Assembly (NCBI GenBank): GCA_002457295.1
Contig: NTKF01000004.1
Location: 1 to 52,722 of the forward strand
Direction of reading: 5' to 3'
Source of the DNA: Flavobacteriales bacterium MED-G22
GTDB taxonomy: Bacteria > Bacteroidota > Bacteroidia > Flavobacteriales > Flavobacteriaceae
Length of the DNA stretch: 52,722 bases
Shown here one piece after another: positions 7,828-16,821 of this stretch (positions are counted from its first letter, which is position 1; every line of letters starts with the position of its first letter). The notes beneath the pieces were generated by a model, which saw nothing but the letters and a program-made list of their open reading frames with translations, made no database searches and was not told the origin of the DNA. The translations under genes were made by a program, and so were the position numbers.

Positions 7828-8865
7828 ATGGATTATAATGAACTTCCTGACACAGGAATAAAAGTAAGTAAGATATGCCTAGGTACAATGACATGGGGTC
7901 GACAAAACACCGAAGAAGAAGGGCATGCTCAAATGGATTATGCAGTAGCCCGAGGCATTAATTTTTTTGATACAGCGGAGCTCTATGCCGTTCCTCCATC
8001 AAAAGAAACACAAGGCGATACAGAACGTATTATAGGCACTTGGTTTAAAAAAACAGCTAAACGAAAAGACATTATTTTGGCCTCTAAAATTGTTGGGCCA
8101 AGAGACTTTACTAAACATATTCGAACAGACCTGAGTTATTCAAAGGCAACGATCGATGAGGCTATATATGGAAGCTTGAAACGCCTACAAACGGATTATA
8201 TAGATCTCTATCAATTGCATTGGCCAGAACGTCCCACTAACTTCTTTGGCGAGCGTGGTTATACCTATAAAAAAGGGGATGTATGGCACAAAAATTTTGA
8301 ACTGGTGTTAGACGCCTTACAACAACATGTTAAAAAAGGCACCATCCGCCATGTAGGATTATCTAATGAAACTCCTTGGGGCACTATGCGCTTTTTGCAA
8401 GCTGCTGGCCCTGCTAGGCCTAAAATGATTACGATTCAGAATCCCTATTCACTCCTGAATAGATTACCAGAAATTGGATTGACAGAAATATGCCATCGAG
8501 AGAATGTAGGTTTATTGCCTTATTCTCCACTGGCGTTTGGCACACTGAGTGGAAAATATAGAAATGGAAATTTACCTCCAAAAAGTAGACTATCACTTTT
8601 TCCACACTATGACCGATACAGTAGTGATCAATGTAAAAATGCTATTGAAGCATATTATCAATTAGCAAAAAAAAATGATCTCACCCTAACGGCTTTGTCA
8701 CTTGCTTTTATTAATGATCAGCCCTTTGTAACCAGTAATATCATTGGTGCAACAACCCTCGATCAACTAAAAGAAAATATTGATAGTGCCTATGTGAAAC
8801 TTTCTGATGAAATGCTGGAAGCGATTGAACTTATTCATGAACAATATCCCAATCCAGCGCCCTAA
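7828..8865 (+). CDS. tas: Aldo/keto reductase, Tas-like
   Basis: An NADP(H)-dependent aldo/keto reductase closely resembling E. coli Tas throughout, from ELPDTGIKVSKICLGTMTWG to the C-terminal PNPAP. The catalytic tetrad is Asp/Tyr in FFDTAELYAVPP, Lys in LASKIVGP and His in YQLHWPERPTNFFG. Cofactor-binding parts include VGLSNETPWG, TIQNPYSLLNR and ATTLDQLKENI. The physiological substrate of Tas proteins is unsettled, so only a broad reductase role is claimed. It is the last gene of the xth - OmpA - tas run and ends 4 bp from the convergent amidohydrolase gene. Confidence 0.9.
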   Translation: MDYNELPDTGIKVSKICLGTMTWGRQNTEEEGHAQMDYAVARGINFFDTAELYAVPPSKETQGDTERIIGTWFKKTAKRKDIILASKIVGPRDFTKHIRTDLSYSKATIDEAIYGSLKRLQTDYIDLYQLHWPERPTNFFGERGYTYKKGDVWHKNFELVLDALQQHVKKGTIRHVGLSNETPWGTMRFLQAAGPARPKMITIQNPYSLLNRLPEIGLTEICHRENVGLLPYSPLAFGTLSGKYRNGNLPPKSRLSLFPHYDRYSSDQCKNAIEAYYQLAKKNDLTLTALSLAFINDQPFVTSNIIGATTLDQLKENIDSAYVKLSDEMLEAIELIHEQYPNPAP

Positions 8866-8869
8866 TTAA

Positions 8870-9949
8870 TTAGTCTAATTGTAACAGACGCTTTGCATTA
8901 TCATAAAATACTTTTTTTAAGGTCTTCTCTGATAAGCCAATTCCTTTTGTATGATATTTTTCTATCATCAAAGAATCAGAACTACTAAGATAATTCCACA
9001 ATATTTCATAATTGTGTCTTAAACGGGAAGCTTCTGAGGCTAATTCTTCTTTTGACATCTCATTTACGTCAGCATAATTTTGATAATCAGAACCAAAAAG
9101 AATGCGATCTTGATATTTTTCAAAAAAGGCTTGAACTGTTTTACTGTCTTGTCTTGCCAGATCTCTAAAACGAGCTCCCATTTCAACAACAATATTTGGA
9201 AATTGGTCGAGCCTTTTAGCTACCATACTCACATCATGGGACATACTGCCTAAATGAGCACACATGATTTGTAAATTCGGATTGTTAGCAATCCAACGAT
9301 CTCGAGCCTCAATAATGGTTTCGTAGGTGGGCATTTCAGGAAAATTATAGGCGTGATACTGAGGATGGTTTTTATAATAGCCATAATGTGTACCATTAGG
9401 ATTCAGGGGCAGCCAAGCTTCTTTAGGCTCTGCGATATGTGCCATAACTGGAATTTTGGCCTGCACAAGAAAATCCCAAATAGGCTGCAAACGTTGATCA
9501 TCAATTTGAATAAAAGAACCAGATTCGTCTTTAGTGACCATTCCAAAATTTTTCCAAACCTTCACCATACGAGCACCCTCTTGAATTTCTTTTCTAAGCT
9601 GACTTATAATTCTATCTGCATAGTCTTTATCATCAATACCATCGCCTAAAAAAGCTGTACATAGATAAAATAAATCAGGATTTTTTTTGGCATGTCTGAC
9701 ATACTTGTCCCAACTTCGACGGATCTCATTTTCCTCGGCAATGGCAACATCAACTAATAGTGCTTGCATTTTCCATTCTTTCATCAAGGCTGAAAGTTGG
9801 GGTCTAGGATAACGATAATGCGCATGAATATCAATTTTTTTAAATTGATTTTTTTGAATAGTTTCAGAAGAAACAGCATTGTTTTGTGAGCTGTTTTGAC
9901 AAGAATAAAACAAAACAGCTAGTGAGGCAACTAGTAAAAATGATTTCAT
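8870..9949 (-). CDS. Exported amidohydrolase-family lipoprotein
   Basis: A lipoprotein signal ending in FYSC (Cys17) precedes an amidohydrolase-2 TIM-barrel. The metal-binding HxH is in KIDIHAHYRYPRP, a further histidine in VMAHIAEPKEAW, another in IMCAHLGSMSHDV, and the catalytic aspartate in ILFGSDYQNYA. Family members hydrolyse or decarboxylate small cyclic substrates; the substrate here is not known. Export plus lipidation suggests a periplasmic location. A short perfect palindrome sits 7 nt upstream of the ATG. Confidence 0.78.
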   Translation of the reverse strand: MKSFLLVASLAVLFYSCQNSSQNNAVSSETIQKNQFKKIDIHAHYRYPRPQLSALMKEWKMQALLVDVAIAEENEIRRSWDKYVRHAKKNPDLFYLCTAFLGDGIDDKDYADRIISQLRKEIQEGARMVKVWKNFGMVTKDESGSFIQIDDQRLQPIWDFLVQAKIPVMAHIAEPKEAWLPLNPNGTHYGYYKNHPQYHAYNFPEMPTYETIIEARDRWIANNPNLQIMCAHLGSMSHDVSMVAKRLDQFPNIVVEMGARFRDLARQDSKTVQAFFEKYQDRILFGSDYQNYADVNEMSKEELASEASRLRHNYEILWNYLSSSDSLMIEKYHTKGIGLSEKTLKKVFYDNAKRLLQLD

Positions 9950-9956
9950 ACAGATG

Positions 9957-9969
9957 GTTGTTTAACAAC
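9957..9969. promoter_or_regulatory. Palindrome upstream of the amidohydrolase start
   Basis: GTTGTT (9957-9962) and AACAAC (9964-9969) are exact reverse complements around one central base, seven bases from the ATG of the leftward amidohydrolase gene. It could be an operator or a small structure over the ribosome-entry region. Such a short palindrome may also be chance. Confidence 0.25.
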
Positions 9970-9996
9970 ACATCAAGGTATAAAAAAAAGAACAAT

Positions 9997-11661
9997 TTAT
10001 TGAAGCGCTTCAATCAGCCGTTTAGTATGAATACTTTTAGGGTTTTGATAGAGTTCGTCAGCGTCTTGCAATTCTATAATTTTTCCATCATGGATCACCA
10101 TCACACGATCAGACATATATTTTACTAGTGCAAGATCATGAGAAATAAAAAGGTAGCTTAAATTAAATTCTTTTTTTAGTTGATTTAGTAAGTTTAGAAC
10201 TTGAGCTTGAACTGAAATATCAAGAGCTGCCAGGCATTCGTCACAAATCACCAATTTAGGTTGTGGAGCTAAAGCACGAGCAATCACAACTCTCTGGCGT
10301 TGTCCTCCCGACAGCTGATGAGGATACCGATTCAAAAAGTCTTCTCCTAGGCCTGTTTGATCCAATAAGCTAATCACACGATTTTGCACATCACTTGAAG
10401 TGAGCTCTTTTTGGTGTATTTGAATAGCTTCCCTGATGACCTTACCTACTGTTTTTTGTGGATGGAGTGCTGCATAGGGATCTTGAAAAATAAATTGAAT
10501 TTCTTTTCGATAGTTACTTATATTTTTTTCATTCAGAAGGGTTCCTTCAAATTCAATAGTTCCTTTTTCGGGTGGGTCTAAATAGATTAAAGCTCGACCT
10601 AAAGTTGATTTCCCTGATCCAGAAGCTCCAACTAACCCTAGAGTTTCTCCTGGAAATAGAGAGAAAGAAAAATCTGAAAGGGCAGGTGTTTTCTTTTTAG
10701 AAAAACCAAAAAGACTATTGGTATTATGTGTTTTTTGAAGTGATGAAACGTTCAAGAGTGGTTTTTTTAGATATAGCTTTTCAAGTCTTTCGCGGCGATC
10801 TTTGATTGATATTGTTTGAGGTTCAAAATGATCATTCTTAAAGTCTTCTAGGGTAGGAAGTCTTTTATACCTTAAATCAATAGTAGGACGAGCAAAAAGT
10901 AATCCTTTTGTATAAGAGTGCTTAGGAGTGTCAAAAAGTGCCTGAGTATTATTTTCCTCCAAAATTTCACCTTCTTTCATCACCATCACGCGCTGAGCAA
11001 AATCTTTAACTAGTTTTAAATCATGCGAAATGAAAAGAATACTCATGCCATATCTTTTTTGCAGTTTTAGAAGTAGCTCCAGTATTTCTTTTTGAACGGT
11101 TACATCTAAGGCAGTTGTAGGTTCGTCTGCAATAAGAAGATTGGGCTCGCAAAGAAGTGCCATAGCAATCATTAGGCGCTGTTTTTGGCCACCACTCAAG
11201 GCGTGTGGATAAGCTTCTAATATATGTGTAGTATCATTGAGTTGAACCTCTCTAAGGGCAGCGTCAATTTTTTTTCTTTGCTGTTTTTTTGGTAATGAAG
11301 TATGCGTGTTGAGGACTTCTTGTAACTGTTTTCCACAACGCATTGAAGGGTTTAAACTGGATTGAGGTTCCTGAAAAATCATACCAATTTTTCGAGTTCT
11401 TATCTCACGCCAGTTTTTCTCGTCCAGTCCAATAAGAGGCTTTTCTTTAAAAGTCATTTTCTCTGCACGGACTAGTGCATTTTTCGGATGAAGTCCCAAA
11501 AGAGAAAGGGCAGTCAAAGATTTACCACTTCCAGACTCCCCCACAAGAGCCAACCGTTCGTTAGCAGCTATTTGTAAACCGATCCCCTTTAAAAGTTTTT
11601 TACCAGCAATCTCAAGTTCTAAACCAGCAATCTCAATTAAAGGAATAATTTGCTTTGTCAA
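9997..11661 (-). CDS. ABC transporter ATP-binding protein with two fused ATPase domains (oligopeptide/microcin-C type)
   Basis: Two complete nucleotide-binding domains are present. The first has Walker A GESGSGKS (about residue 40), signature LSGGQKQR and Walker B LLIADEPT. The second has Walker A GASGSGKS (about 345), signature LSGGQRQR and Walker B LVICDECLAALD. In the second domain the Walker B glutamate is followed by Cys instead of the usual Pro. The arrangement matches DppD-DppF fusions such as YejF/GsiA, which energise peptide or microcin C import. No permease or binding-protein gene is adjacent, so partners must be encoded elsewhere. The start is a TTG at 11661; an in-frame TGA lies three codons upstream, so no alternative exists. 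Confidence 0.88.
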   Translation of the reverse strand: MTKQIIPLIEIAGLELEIAGKKLLKGIGLQIAANERLALVGESGSGKSLTALSLLGLHPKNALVRAEKMTFKEKPLIGLDEKNWREIRTRKIGMIFQEPQSSLNPSMRCGKQLQEVLNTHTSLPKKQQRKKIDAALREVQLNDTTHILEAYPHALSGGQKQRLMIAMALLCEPNLLIADEPTTALDVTVQKEILELLLKLQKRYGMSILFISHDLKLVKDFAQRVMVMKEGEILEENNTQALFDTPKHSYTKGLLFARPTIDLRYKRLPTLEDFKNDHFEPQTISIKDRRERLEKLYLKKPLLNVSSLQKTHNTNSLFGFSKKKTPALSDFSFSLFPGETLGLVGASGSGKSTLGRALIYLDPPEKGTIEFEGTLLNEKNISNYRKEIQFIFQDPYAALHPQKTVGKVIREAIQIHQKELTSSDVQNRVISLLDQTGLGEDFLNRYPHQLSGGQRQRVVIARALAPQPKLVICDECLAALDISVQAQVLNLLNQLKKEFNLSYLFISHDLALVKYMSDRVMVIHDGKIIELQDADELYQNPKSIHTKRLIEALQ

Positions 11662-11692
11662 GTTTTTTCAATTTGATTCCTGTTGTTTTTAT

Positions 11693-13396
11693 TTAAAGAG
11701 TCATTTTCTTCAATTGATCTACCGCATAATTTGCTGCTCTAGCTGTCAAAGCCATGTAGGTTAGAGATGGGTTTTGGGTAGCAGAAGAAGCCATACAAGC
11801 CCCATCAGTAACAAAAACATTCGGCACCGAATGAATTTGGTTATTTTTATTGAGTATGGAGCTTTTAGGACTTTTCCCCATACGGGCTGTCCCCATTTCA
11901 TGAATCCCTTTACCAATCGGGGCATTGGAATCATAAATAGATACATTTTTGCACCCTGCAGCTTCAAGCATTTCAGCCGCCTGCACTTTCCAGTCTTCTT
12001 TCATCAAACGTTCATTCTCCTTAAACTCTGCATCAAAAACAATAGTGGGAAGTCCATAGGCGTCTAGCTTATCGTAATTCAAATACATTCGATTTTCATG
12101 ATAAGGAAGCACTTCACCAAAACCTCCCATACCAATTCTCCAACCACCTGCTTTAAGAATATTTTCTTTGAATTTTACACCATAATTAAATTCAGCTATG
12201 CTTTCAGACCAATCGCTTCTAGAGGCACTACCCTGATACCCATAACCTCTTAAAAAATCAACGCCTTTATCTTGTTTTCCGAGATTTCTAAATCGTGGAA
12301 TATAAAAACCGTTGGGTCTTCTACCGGTGTAATATTGATCTTTAAAACCATCATATTCTCCAGAAGCTCCACTTCCCAGCTGGTGATCCATAATATTGTG
12401 ACCAAGTTCACCACTATCATTCCCCATTCCATTTGGAAAACGATCAGATTTGGATTGCATTAAGATAGCTGTTGAGGCCATTGAAGAGGCACACAAGAAA
12501 ACTATTTTTGATTTAAATTCTATAACTTCTTTGGTATGTGCATCTACCACTTTTACTCCAGTAGCGCGTTGTGTTTCAGAATCATAGAGCACTTCAGTAA
12601 CAATAGAATCTGGCCTAAGAGTCATGTTGCCAGTGGCCTCTGCTGCAGGAAGTGTGGAAGAGTTGGAGCTGAAATAAGATCCAAAAGGACACCCACGATC
12701 ACAACGATTTCTAAATTGACACGCAGAACGCCCAGCACCCGTTTTGGTTCCTTCTGTTATATGTGCCACCCTACCGATGGTCATCAATCGGTCGTCATAG
12801 TTTGTAGCGATGGTTTCTTTCAGATGAGTTTCTAAACAATTCAATTCCATGGGAGGAAGAAAAATGCTATCAGGCAATTGGGGAAGATTAAGCGCTTCTC
12901 CACTAACACCAATGTGTTTCTCTACATGTTCATACCAAGGTTTGATATCTTTATAACGTATAGGCCAATCTACTCCAATACCTTCTCTTGCGTTGGCTTC
13001 AAAGTCTAAATCACTCCATCGATACGATTGCCGCCCCCAAATAAGTGACCGACCACCTACTTGCTTACCACGAATCCAGTCAAAGGGTTTATCTTCATCA
13101 TAGTCATGTTCAGAATCTTTATTGTAAAAATGGCGTTTATATTCATTGACGCCCCATCGTTTTTGTTTTGAATAATCTTTTAAAACTTCTTTGGGAGTAG
13201 CCCCACCGTGTGAAACATCCCAGGGGTCAAGATGCATTGTGGGATAATCTTCTACATGTTTGACCATCCGCCCACGTTCTAAAACGAGGGTTTTCAATCC
13301 ATTTTCGCATAACTCCTTGGCCGCCCAACCACCACTTACGCCAGTTCCTACAACTATTGCGTCAAAAGTGTTCGATTCTTTATCTTGTATTTGCAT
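11693..13396 (-). CDS. GMC-family FAD-dependent oxidoreductase
   Basis: A glucose-methanol-choline oxidoreductase. It opens with the FAD-binding Rossmann motif VVGTGVSGGWAAKELCENG. Further signatures are VGGRSLIWGRQSYRW, HNIMDHQLG, the active-site region GIHEMGTARMG and the C-terminal flavin contact NPSLTYMALTARAA. The sequence is closest to the gluconate-2-dehydrogenase/choline branch common in Bacteroidetes. CQFRNRCDRGCPFG adds a Cys-rich stretch. Family members often sit beside a gluconate dehydrogenase subunit 3-like gene, which is not found here. No signal peptide is apparent. Substrate unknown. Confidence 0.86.
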   Translation of the reverse strand: MQIQDKESNTFDAIVVGTGVSGGWAAKELCENGLKTLVLERGRMVKHVEDYPTMHLDPWDVSHGGATPKEVLKDYSKQKRWGVNEYKRHFYNKDSEHDYDEDKPFDWIRGKQVGGRSLIWGRQSYRWSDLDFEANAREGIGVDWPIRYKDIKPWYEHVEKHIGVSGEALNLPQLPDSIFLPPMELNCLETHLKETIATNYDDRLMTIGRVAHITEGTKTGAGRSACQFRNRCDRGCPFGSYFSSNSSTLPAAEATGNMTLRPDSIVTEVLYDSETQRATGVKVVDAHTKEVIEFKSKIVFLCASSMASTAILMQSKSDRFPNGMGNDSGELGHNIMDHQLGSGASGEYDGFKDQYYTGRRPNGFYIPRFRNLGKQDKGVDFLRGYGYQGSASRSDWSESIAEFNYGVKFKENILKAGGWRIGMGGFGEVLPYHENRMYLNYDKLDAYGLPTIVFDAEFKENERLMKEDWKVQAAEMLEAAGCKNVSIYDSNAPIGKGIHEMGTARMGKSPKSSILNKNNQIHSVPNVFVTDGACMASSATQNPSLTYMALTARAANYAVDQLKKMTL

Positions 13397-13450
13397 GTTT
13401 TTATTTTTAACGCAAAAAAGATACTAATTTTTTGAATAGAGTTATAGTAG

Positions 13451-14167
13451 TTATTTTGAGATGAAAACTTCATCTTCCACTAGTAAATTTTCATTTTGGA
13501 GTTTTAAATATATCTGAGCAATCGTCAATACATCTTTTTCGCAGTAAGAAATAATTCGATCTAGTTGTTTTTCTTCATAATATACATAGGCAATCTGGCT
13601 TCCATCTATATCATCTTTGGGTGATGGAATTCCCAAGACATGGGCCATTAATTTTAAGGAAGTATAATTTTTGAAGTCACCAAACCGCCAAAGTTGAAGG
13701 GTGTCAATATGGGGTACTTCCCACGGTTTGGCATCAAAAAGTGCTAATAGTTTAGGTAGTTTAAGGTTGTGAATTAGCATTCGGCGAGCAATGTAGGGGA
13801 AGTCAAATTCTTTACCGTTGTGTGCGCAAAGCCGATGCTTTTGAGTAGAAAAATAATTGTCCAACAAATTTTTAAAACCAAGTAGTAATTCTTTTTCTGG
13901 TCCTGAAAATGTCTTTAAACGAAACTGTCTAGATCCTTTAGTATTTGAAAAGTAACCTACAGAAATACAAACAATTTTTCCAAATTCAGCCCATATCCCA
14001 GCGCGGTCATAAAAGTCTTCAGCACTGTAATTCTCTTTTCGCTGATAGGATGATTTTTCTTCCCAATAGATTTTTTCAAGTTCTGGGACTTCATCAAAGT
14101 TAGCATATTGAGGAACCGTTTCTATATCTAGAAACAAAATTTTAGTGAGAGGTGTCTTAGGGAACAT
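13451..14167 (-). CDS. 3'-5' exonuclease of the DEDDy (PolB-like) family
   Basis: A ribonuclease H-fold exonuclease of 238 residues. Exo I is ILFLDIETVPQ near the N-terminus, Exo II is CAHNGKEFDFPYIARRM, and Exo III is ISYCEKDVLTIAQIY, whose tyrosine marks the DEDDy type. This matches the stand-alone predicted PolB-like 3'-5' exonucleases conserved in Bacteroidetes. A DNA-repair or nucleic-acid trimming role is inferred. Its start overlaps the end of the upstream serine-hydrolase gene by 11 bp, so the pair is probably co-transcribed. Confidence 0.86.
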   Translation of the reverse strand: MFPKTPLTKILFLDIETVPQYANFDEVPELEKIYWEEKSSYQRKENYSAEDFYDRAGIWAEFGKIVCISVGYFSNTKGSRQFRLKTFSGPEKELLLGFKNLLDNYFSTQKHRLCAHNGKEFDFPYIARRMLIHNLKLPKLLALFDAKPWEVPHIDTLQLWRFGDFKNYTSLKLMAHVLGIPSPKDDIDGSQIAYVYYEEKQLDRIISYCEKDVLTIAQIYLKLQNENLLVEDEVFISK

Positions 14168-15308
14168 CGGAAGTAATATCTAGTGCAGCTTGCATGTAAA
14201 CATAAATGTCTTCTGTATAAGGATTACCATTTATTTTTTTTCCTTTTTTGTGACCTAGTCTTACAATTATTAAATCATCTTTTGGTAAAACAATAATATA
14301 TTGACCTAAATGCCCCCGCATCATAAACACACGTTGCTCATTATAGTTTTCTAACCACCATCCATAACCATATTGAGGACTTTCAGCAAATCTTGGCTTT
14401 AATGATTTGGCAATAAAAGTAGAATCTAAAATTGTGTTTCCATTCCACTTTCCATAGTTTTTATATAGTTTACCAAAACGAGCAAAATCTCTAGCATTTG
14501 ACGCTAAACAACAATAAGCCTTTTCCAATCCTTTTTCGTTACTATCCAACTGCCATAAAGCTTCTCCCTCAGCACCCATAGAATTCCAAAGGCTTTCATA
14601 GAAATAGGCAGTTAGGTTTTTTCCGGTTGCTTTAGTAATTACCATGCCGAGCAATTGAGTTGTGCCACTAGTGTATCGAAAGGATTTGCCAGGTTCTTTA
14701 TTGATGGGCTGGTCTAGCATTACTTGACCAAGATCTTTAACAAAATAGGCGGCTGTGGTGACAGAAAATGGAGAATAATATTTTTCACTCCACTTTAAGC
14801 CAGATGCCATTGAGGAAAGGTCACCAACCGTGACCTGATTGGCAAAAGGCCCTTTAAGTTCAGGAAGAAAGTCAATCACTTTTTGATCTAAACTTTCAAT
14901 GTAGCCTTGTTCAATGGCTTTGCCCATCATTGCTGAAATCATGCTTTTGACAACAGAAAAAGAATTGCTTTTAGTTTTAGGGCCAAAGTTTTCATAGTAA
15001 TTTTCATATATCAAACTGTCCTCTTTTATTACAAGAAAAGCTACAGTTTCATTTTCTTGATGATAGGTTTCAAGGGCATTAGATATTGAAATTTTATTGT
15101 AGGAAGAATGGAGAGGCCAAGGCTGAGGTGAAGTTGAGGCAGGTAACACACGATTATCAAATTTTTTATAATCTTCAAGATATGCGGTAACATGTCCTGT
15201 CAAATATATTTTAGAAACGGCCTCTAGCAAGTAGTCATATTTTGAAATATAAAGTAGACTAAAAAGGGCAAGGATTAAATAGACAAATCCTTTGATTCGT
15301 TTTTTCAT
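14157..15308 (-). CDS. Membrane-anchored serine hydrolase, class C beta-lactamase fold
   Basis: An N-terminal hydrophobic segment (FVYLILALFSLLYI) probably anchors the protein with the enzyme in the periplasm. The beta-lactamase/esterase fold shows the SxxK nucleophile motif SVVK (Ser118, Lys121), the YxS/N motif as RYTSGTTQ, and GHLGQYIIVLP near the place of the third motif. Such proteins act as esterases, peptidases or D-amino-acid hydrolases more often than as antibiotic-resistance enzymes; nothing here points to resistance. It is 383 residues long and overlaps the downstream exonuclease gene. Confidence 0.82.
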   Translation of the reverse strand: MKKRIKGFVYLILALFSLLYISKYDYLLEAVSKIYLTGHVTAYLEDYKKFDNRVLPASTSPQPWPLHSSYNKISISNALETYHQENETVAFLVIKEDSLIYENYYENFGPKTKSNSFSVVKSMISAMMGKAIEQGYIESLDQKVIDFLPELKGPFANQVTVGDLSSMASGLKWSEKYYSPFSVTTAAYFVKDLGQVMLDQPINKEPGKSFRYTSGTTQLLGMVITKATGKNLTAYFYESLWNSMGAEGEALWQLDSNEKGLEKAYCCLASNARDFARFGKLYKNYGKWNGNTILDSTFIAKSLKPRFAESPQYGYGWWLENYNEQRVFMMRGHLGQYIIVLPKDDLIIVRLGHKKGKKINGNPYTEDIYVYMQAALDITSDVP

Positions 15309-15334
15309 AGTTTAGTTGTTAAGTCCCAATAGTA

Positions 15335-15799
15335 TTAATTACTATAACCCTCGTGATCCAATAGGGCTCTTTTATTTTCTAATCCTCCAGAATAACCTAC
15401 AAGCGATCCATCACTTCCAACCACACGGTGACAAGGAATGATAATCAAAACAGGATTTTTACTAATGGCCCCTGCTATGGCTCTAACAGCTTTTGTATTG
15501 CCATAGAGTTGAGCGATTTTTAAATAACTCACTGTGCTTCCTTTTGGAACTTTAGAGAGCAATGACCAGATTTTTTTTTGAAAACTAGTTCCTTTAGCTG
15601 CAATTTTGAAATTGAAATGATAATTTCTTTTGTCAAAATAATTCTCTAATTGTTTAATGATTTCATTTTGAAATGAAGTAAAAGAAACATTTAAATTTTT
15701 TGGATTTTGGACAAATTCTAACGCCACAATAGCTTGTTTAAGAGTAGTAATTTCAATCCATCCGAAAGGACTTTTAAAAGCACAGCTTGTTTGTTCCAT
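15335..15799 (-). CDS. ogt: Methylated-DNA--protein-cysteine methyltransferase
   Basis: An O6-alkylguanine-DNA alkyltransferase of the Ogt type, which repairs O6-methylguanine in a suicide reaction. The acceptor cysteine is Cys123 in IPCHRVVGSDG. The DNA-binding region reads GSTVSYLKIAQLYGN, followed by AVRAIAGAISKNP. At 154 residues it is a stand-alone Ogt without the Ada regulatory domain. It lies leftward, 26 bp before the serine-hydrolase gene, and diverges from the hydroxyproline operon. Confidence 0.93.
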   Translation of the reverse strand: MEQTSCAFKSPFGWIEITTLKQAIVALEFVQNPKNLNVSFTSFQNEIIKQLENYFDKRNYHFNFKIAAKGTSFQKKIWSLLSKVPKGSTVSYLKIAQLYGNTKAVRAIAGAISKNPVLIIIPCHRVVGSDGSLVGYSGGLENKRALLDHEGYSN

Positions 15800-15830
15800 T
15801 AACGTTGAAATGATTTGATCTCAAGTTTGG

Positions 15831-15881
15831 TAAAGTTAAACAATTATCTTTTTTTTGAAAAAATGATTTACTTTAACTTTA
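15831..15881. promoter_or_regulatory. Perfect 10-bp inverted repeat upstream of the hydroxyproline operon
   Basis: TAAAGTTAAA (15831-15840) and TTTAACTTTA (15872-15881) are exact reverse complements with a 31-bp spacer, giving a centre-to-centre distance of 41 bp, about four helical turns. The right half ends 10 bp before the ATG at 15892. The sites lie in the only control region available to the operon and could bind a dimeric repressor or activator on one DNA face. The high AT content raises the chance of coincidence. Confidence 0.35.
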
Positions 15882-15891
15882 ATTGGAAACC

Positions 15892-16821
15892 ATGACTACA
15901 ATTCAAAGCCTAAAGTGGGAAGGAGTTATGCCTGCCGTAACGACACAATTCAATGCATCTGGAGAATTAGACTTGGAAGCTTTTAGCCAAAATTTAGCAT
16001 TTCAAAAAGAAGCTGGAGTTCACGGTTTTATATTGGGTGGCACCTTAGGAGAAGCTAGTACACTCACAAGCGAAGAAAAAAAGCAATTGCTACACAAAGC
16101 AAAGCAAATTGCAAAAAATGATATTCCTGTTATCATAAACATAGCAGAGCAGTCTACTCAAGACGCAATTAGCGCTGTTGCACTCGCTGAAAAAAATGAG
16201 GCAGACGGGCTGATGCTCCTGCCCCCGATGCGCTACAAGGCCACAGATCAAGAGACCGTTGCTTATTTTGAAGCCATTGCTCAAAGGACCTCGTTGCCCA
16301 TTATGATTTATAATAACCCAATAGATTATAAGATCGAGGTAACATTGGATATGTTTGAAGAATTACAGAGTTATCAAAATATAAAAGCAGTAAAAGAATC
16401 AACTAGAGACACAACAAATATCACACGCATGCGAAACCGATTTGGAGATCGTTTTCAGATTTTATGTGGAGTAGATACACTAGCTATGGAAAGTCTTGTG
16501 ATGGGGGCAGATGGTTGGGTAGCTGGACTTGTTGATGCCTATCCAGAAGAAACAGTTGCCCTCTATGTTTATTGCAAAACACAACAATATAACAAAGCCA
16601 GAAACTTATTCCAATGGTTTCTACCCCTTCTAGAACTCGACATCTCTCCCCAACTAGTTCAAAATATAAAACTATGTGAAGTTGCAACTGGATTAGGAAC
16701 GGGTTATGTTAGATTGCCTAGAAAGCCACTTGCTGGTATAGAGAAAGAACGAGTACAAACAATTATTGACTTAGCAATGTCTAATCGACCAACTATTTCA
16801 GATTATAAAAATATATTATGA
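15892..16821 (+). CDS. Dihydrodipicolinate synthase-family lyase, probable pyrroline-4-hydroxy-2-carboxylate deaminase
   Basis: A DapA/N-acetylneuraminate-lyase superfamily TIM barrel. The Schiff-base lysine is Lys168 in IKAVKEST, the catalytic tyrosine is Tyr140 in IMIYNNP, and the substrate loop is GGTLGEAS. Its position with a hydroxyproline epimerase, an FAD dehydrogenase and an aldehyde dehydrogenase makes it the likely enzyme that deaminates and dehydrates cis-4-hydroxy-D-proline's imine product to 2-oxoglutarate semialdehyde. The function is inferred from context because the fold alone does not fix it. I use the ATG at 15892; a TTG at 15883 is in frame. The stop overlaps the next start by 4 bp. 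Confidence 0.87.
   Translation: MTTIQSLKWEGVMPAVTTQFNASGELDLEAFSQNLAFQKEAGVHGFILGGTLGEASTLTSEEKKQLLHKAKQIAKNDIPVIINIAEQSTQDAISAVALAEKNEADGLMLLPPMRYKATDQETVAYFEAIAQRTSLPIMIYNNPIDYKIEVTLDMFEELQSYQNIKAVKESTRDTTNITRMRNRFGDRFQILCGVDTLAMESLVMGADGWVAGLVDAYPEETVALYVYCKTQQYNKARNLFQWFLPLLELDISPQLVQNIKLCEVATGLGTGYVRLPRKPLAGIEKERVQTIIDLAMSNRPTISDYKNIL

Noticed and set aside
14157..15308. Antibiotic-resistance beta-lactamase
   Set aside because: The fold is shared by many esterases and peptidases; the third motif is not a clear KTG and nothing in the context suggests resistance.
15883..16821. Lysine-biosynthesis DapA for the lyase
   Set aside because: The fold and Lys/Tyr residues fit, but the operon with epimerase, D-amino-acid dehydrogenase and aldehyde dehydrogenase indicates hydroxyproline degradation.
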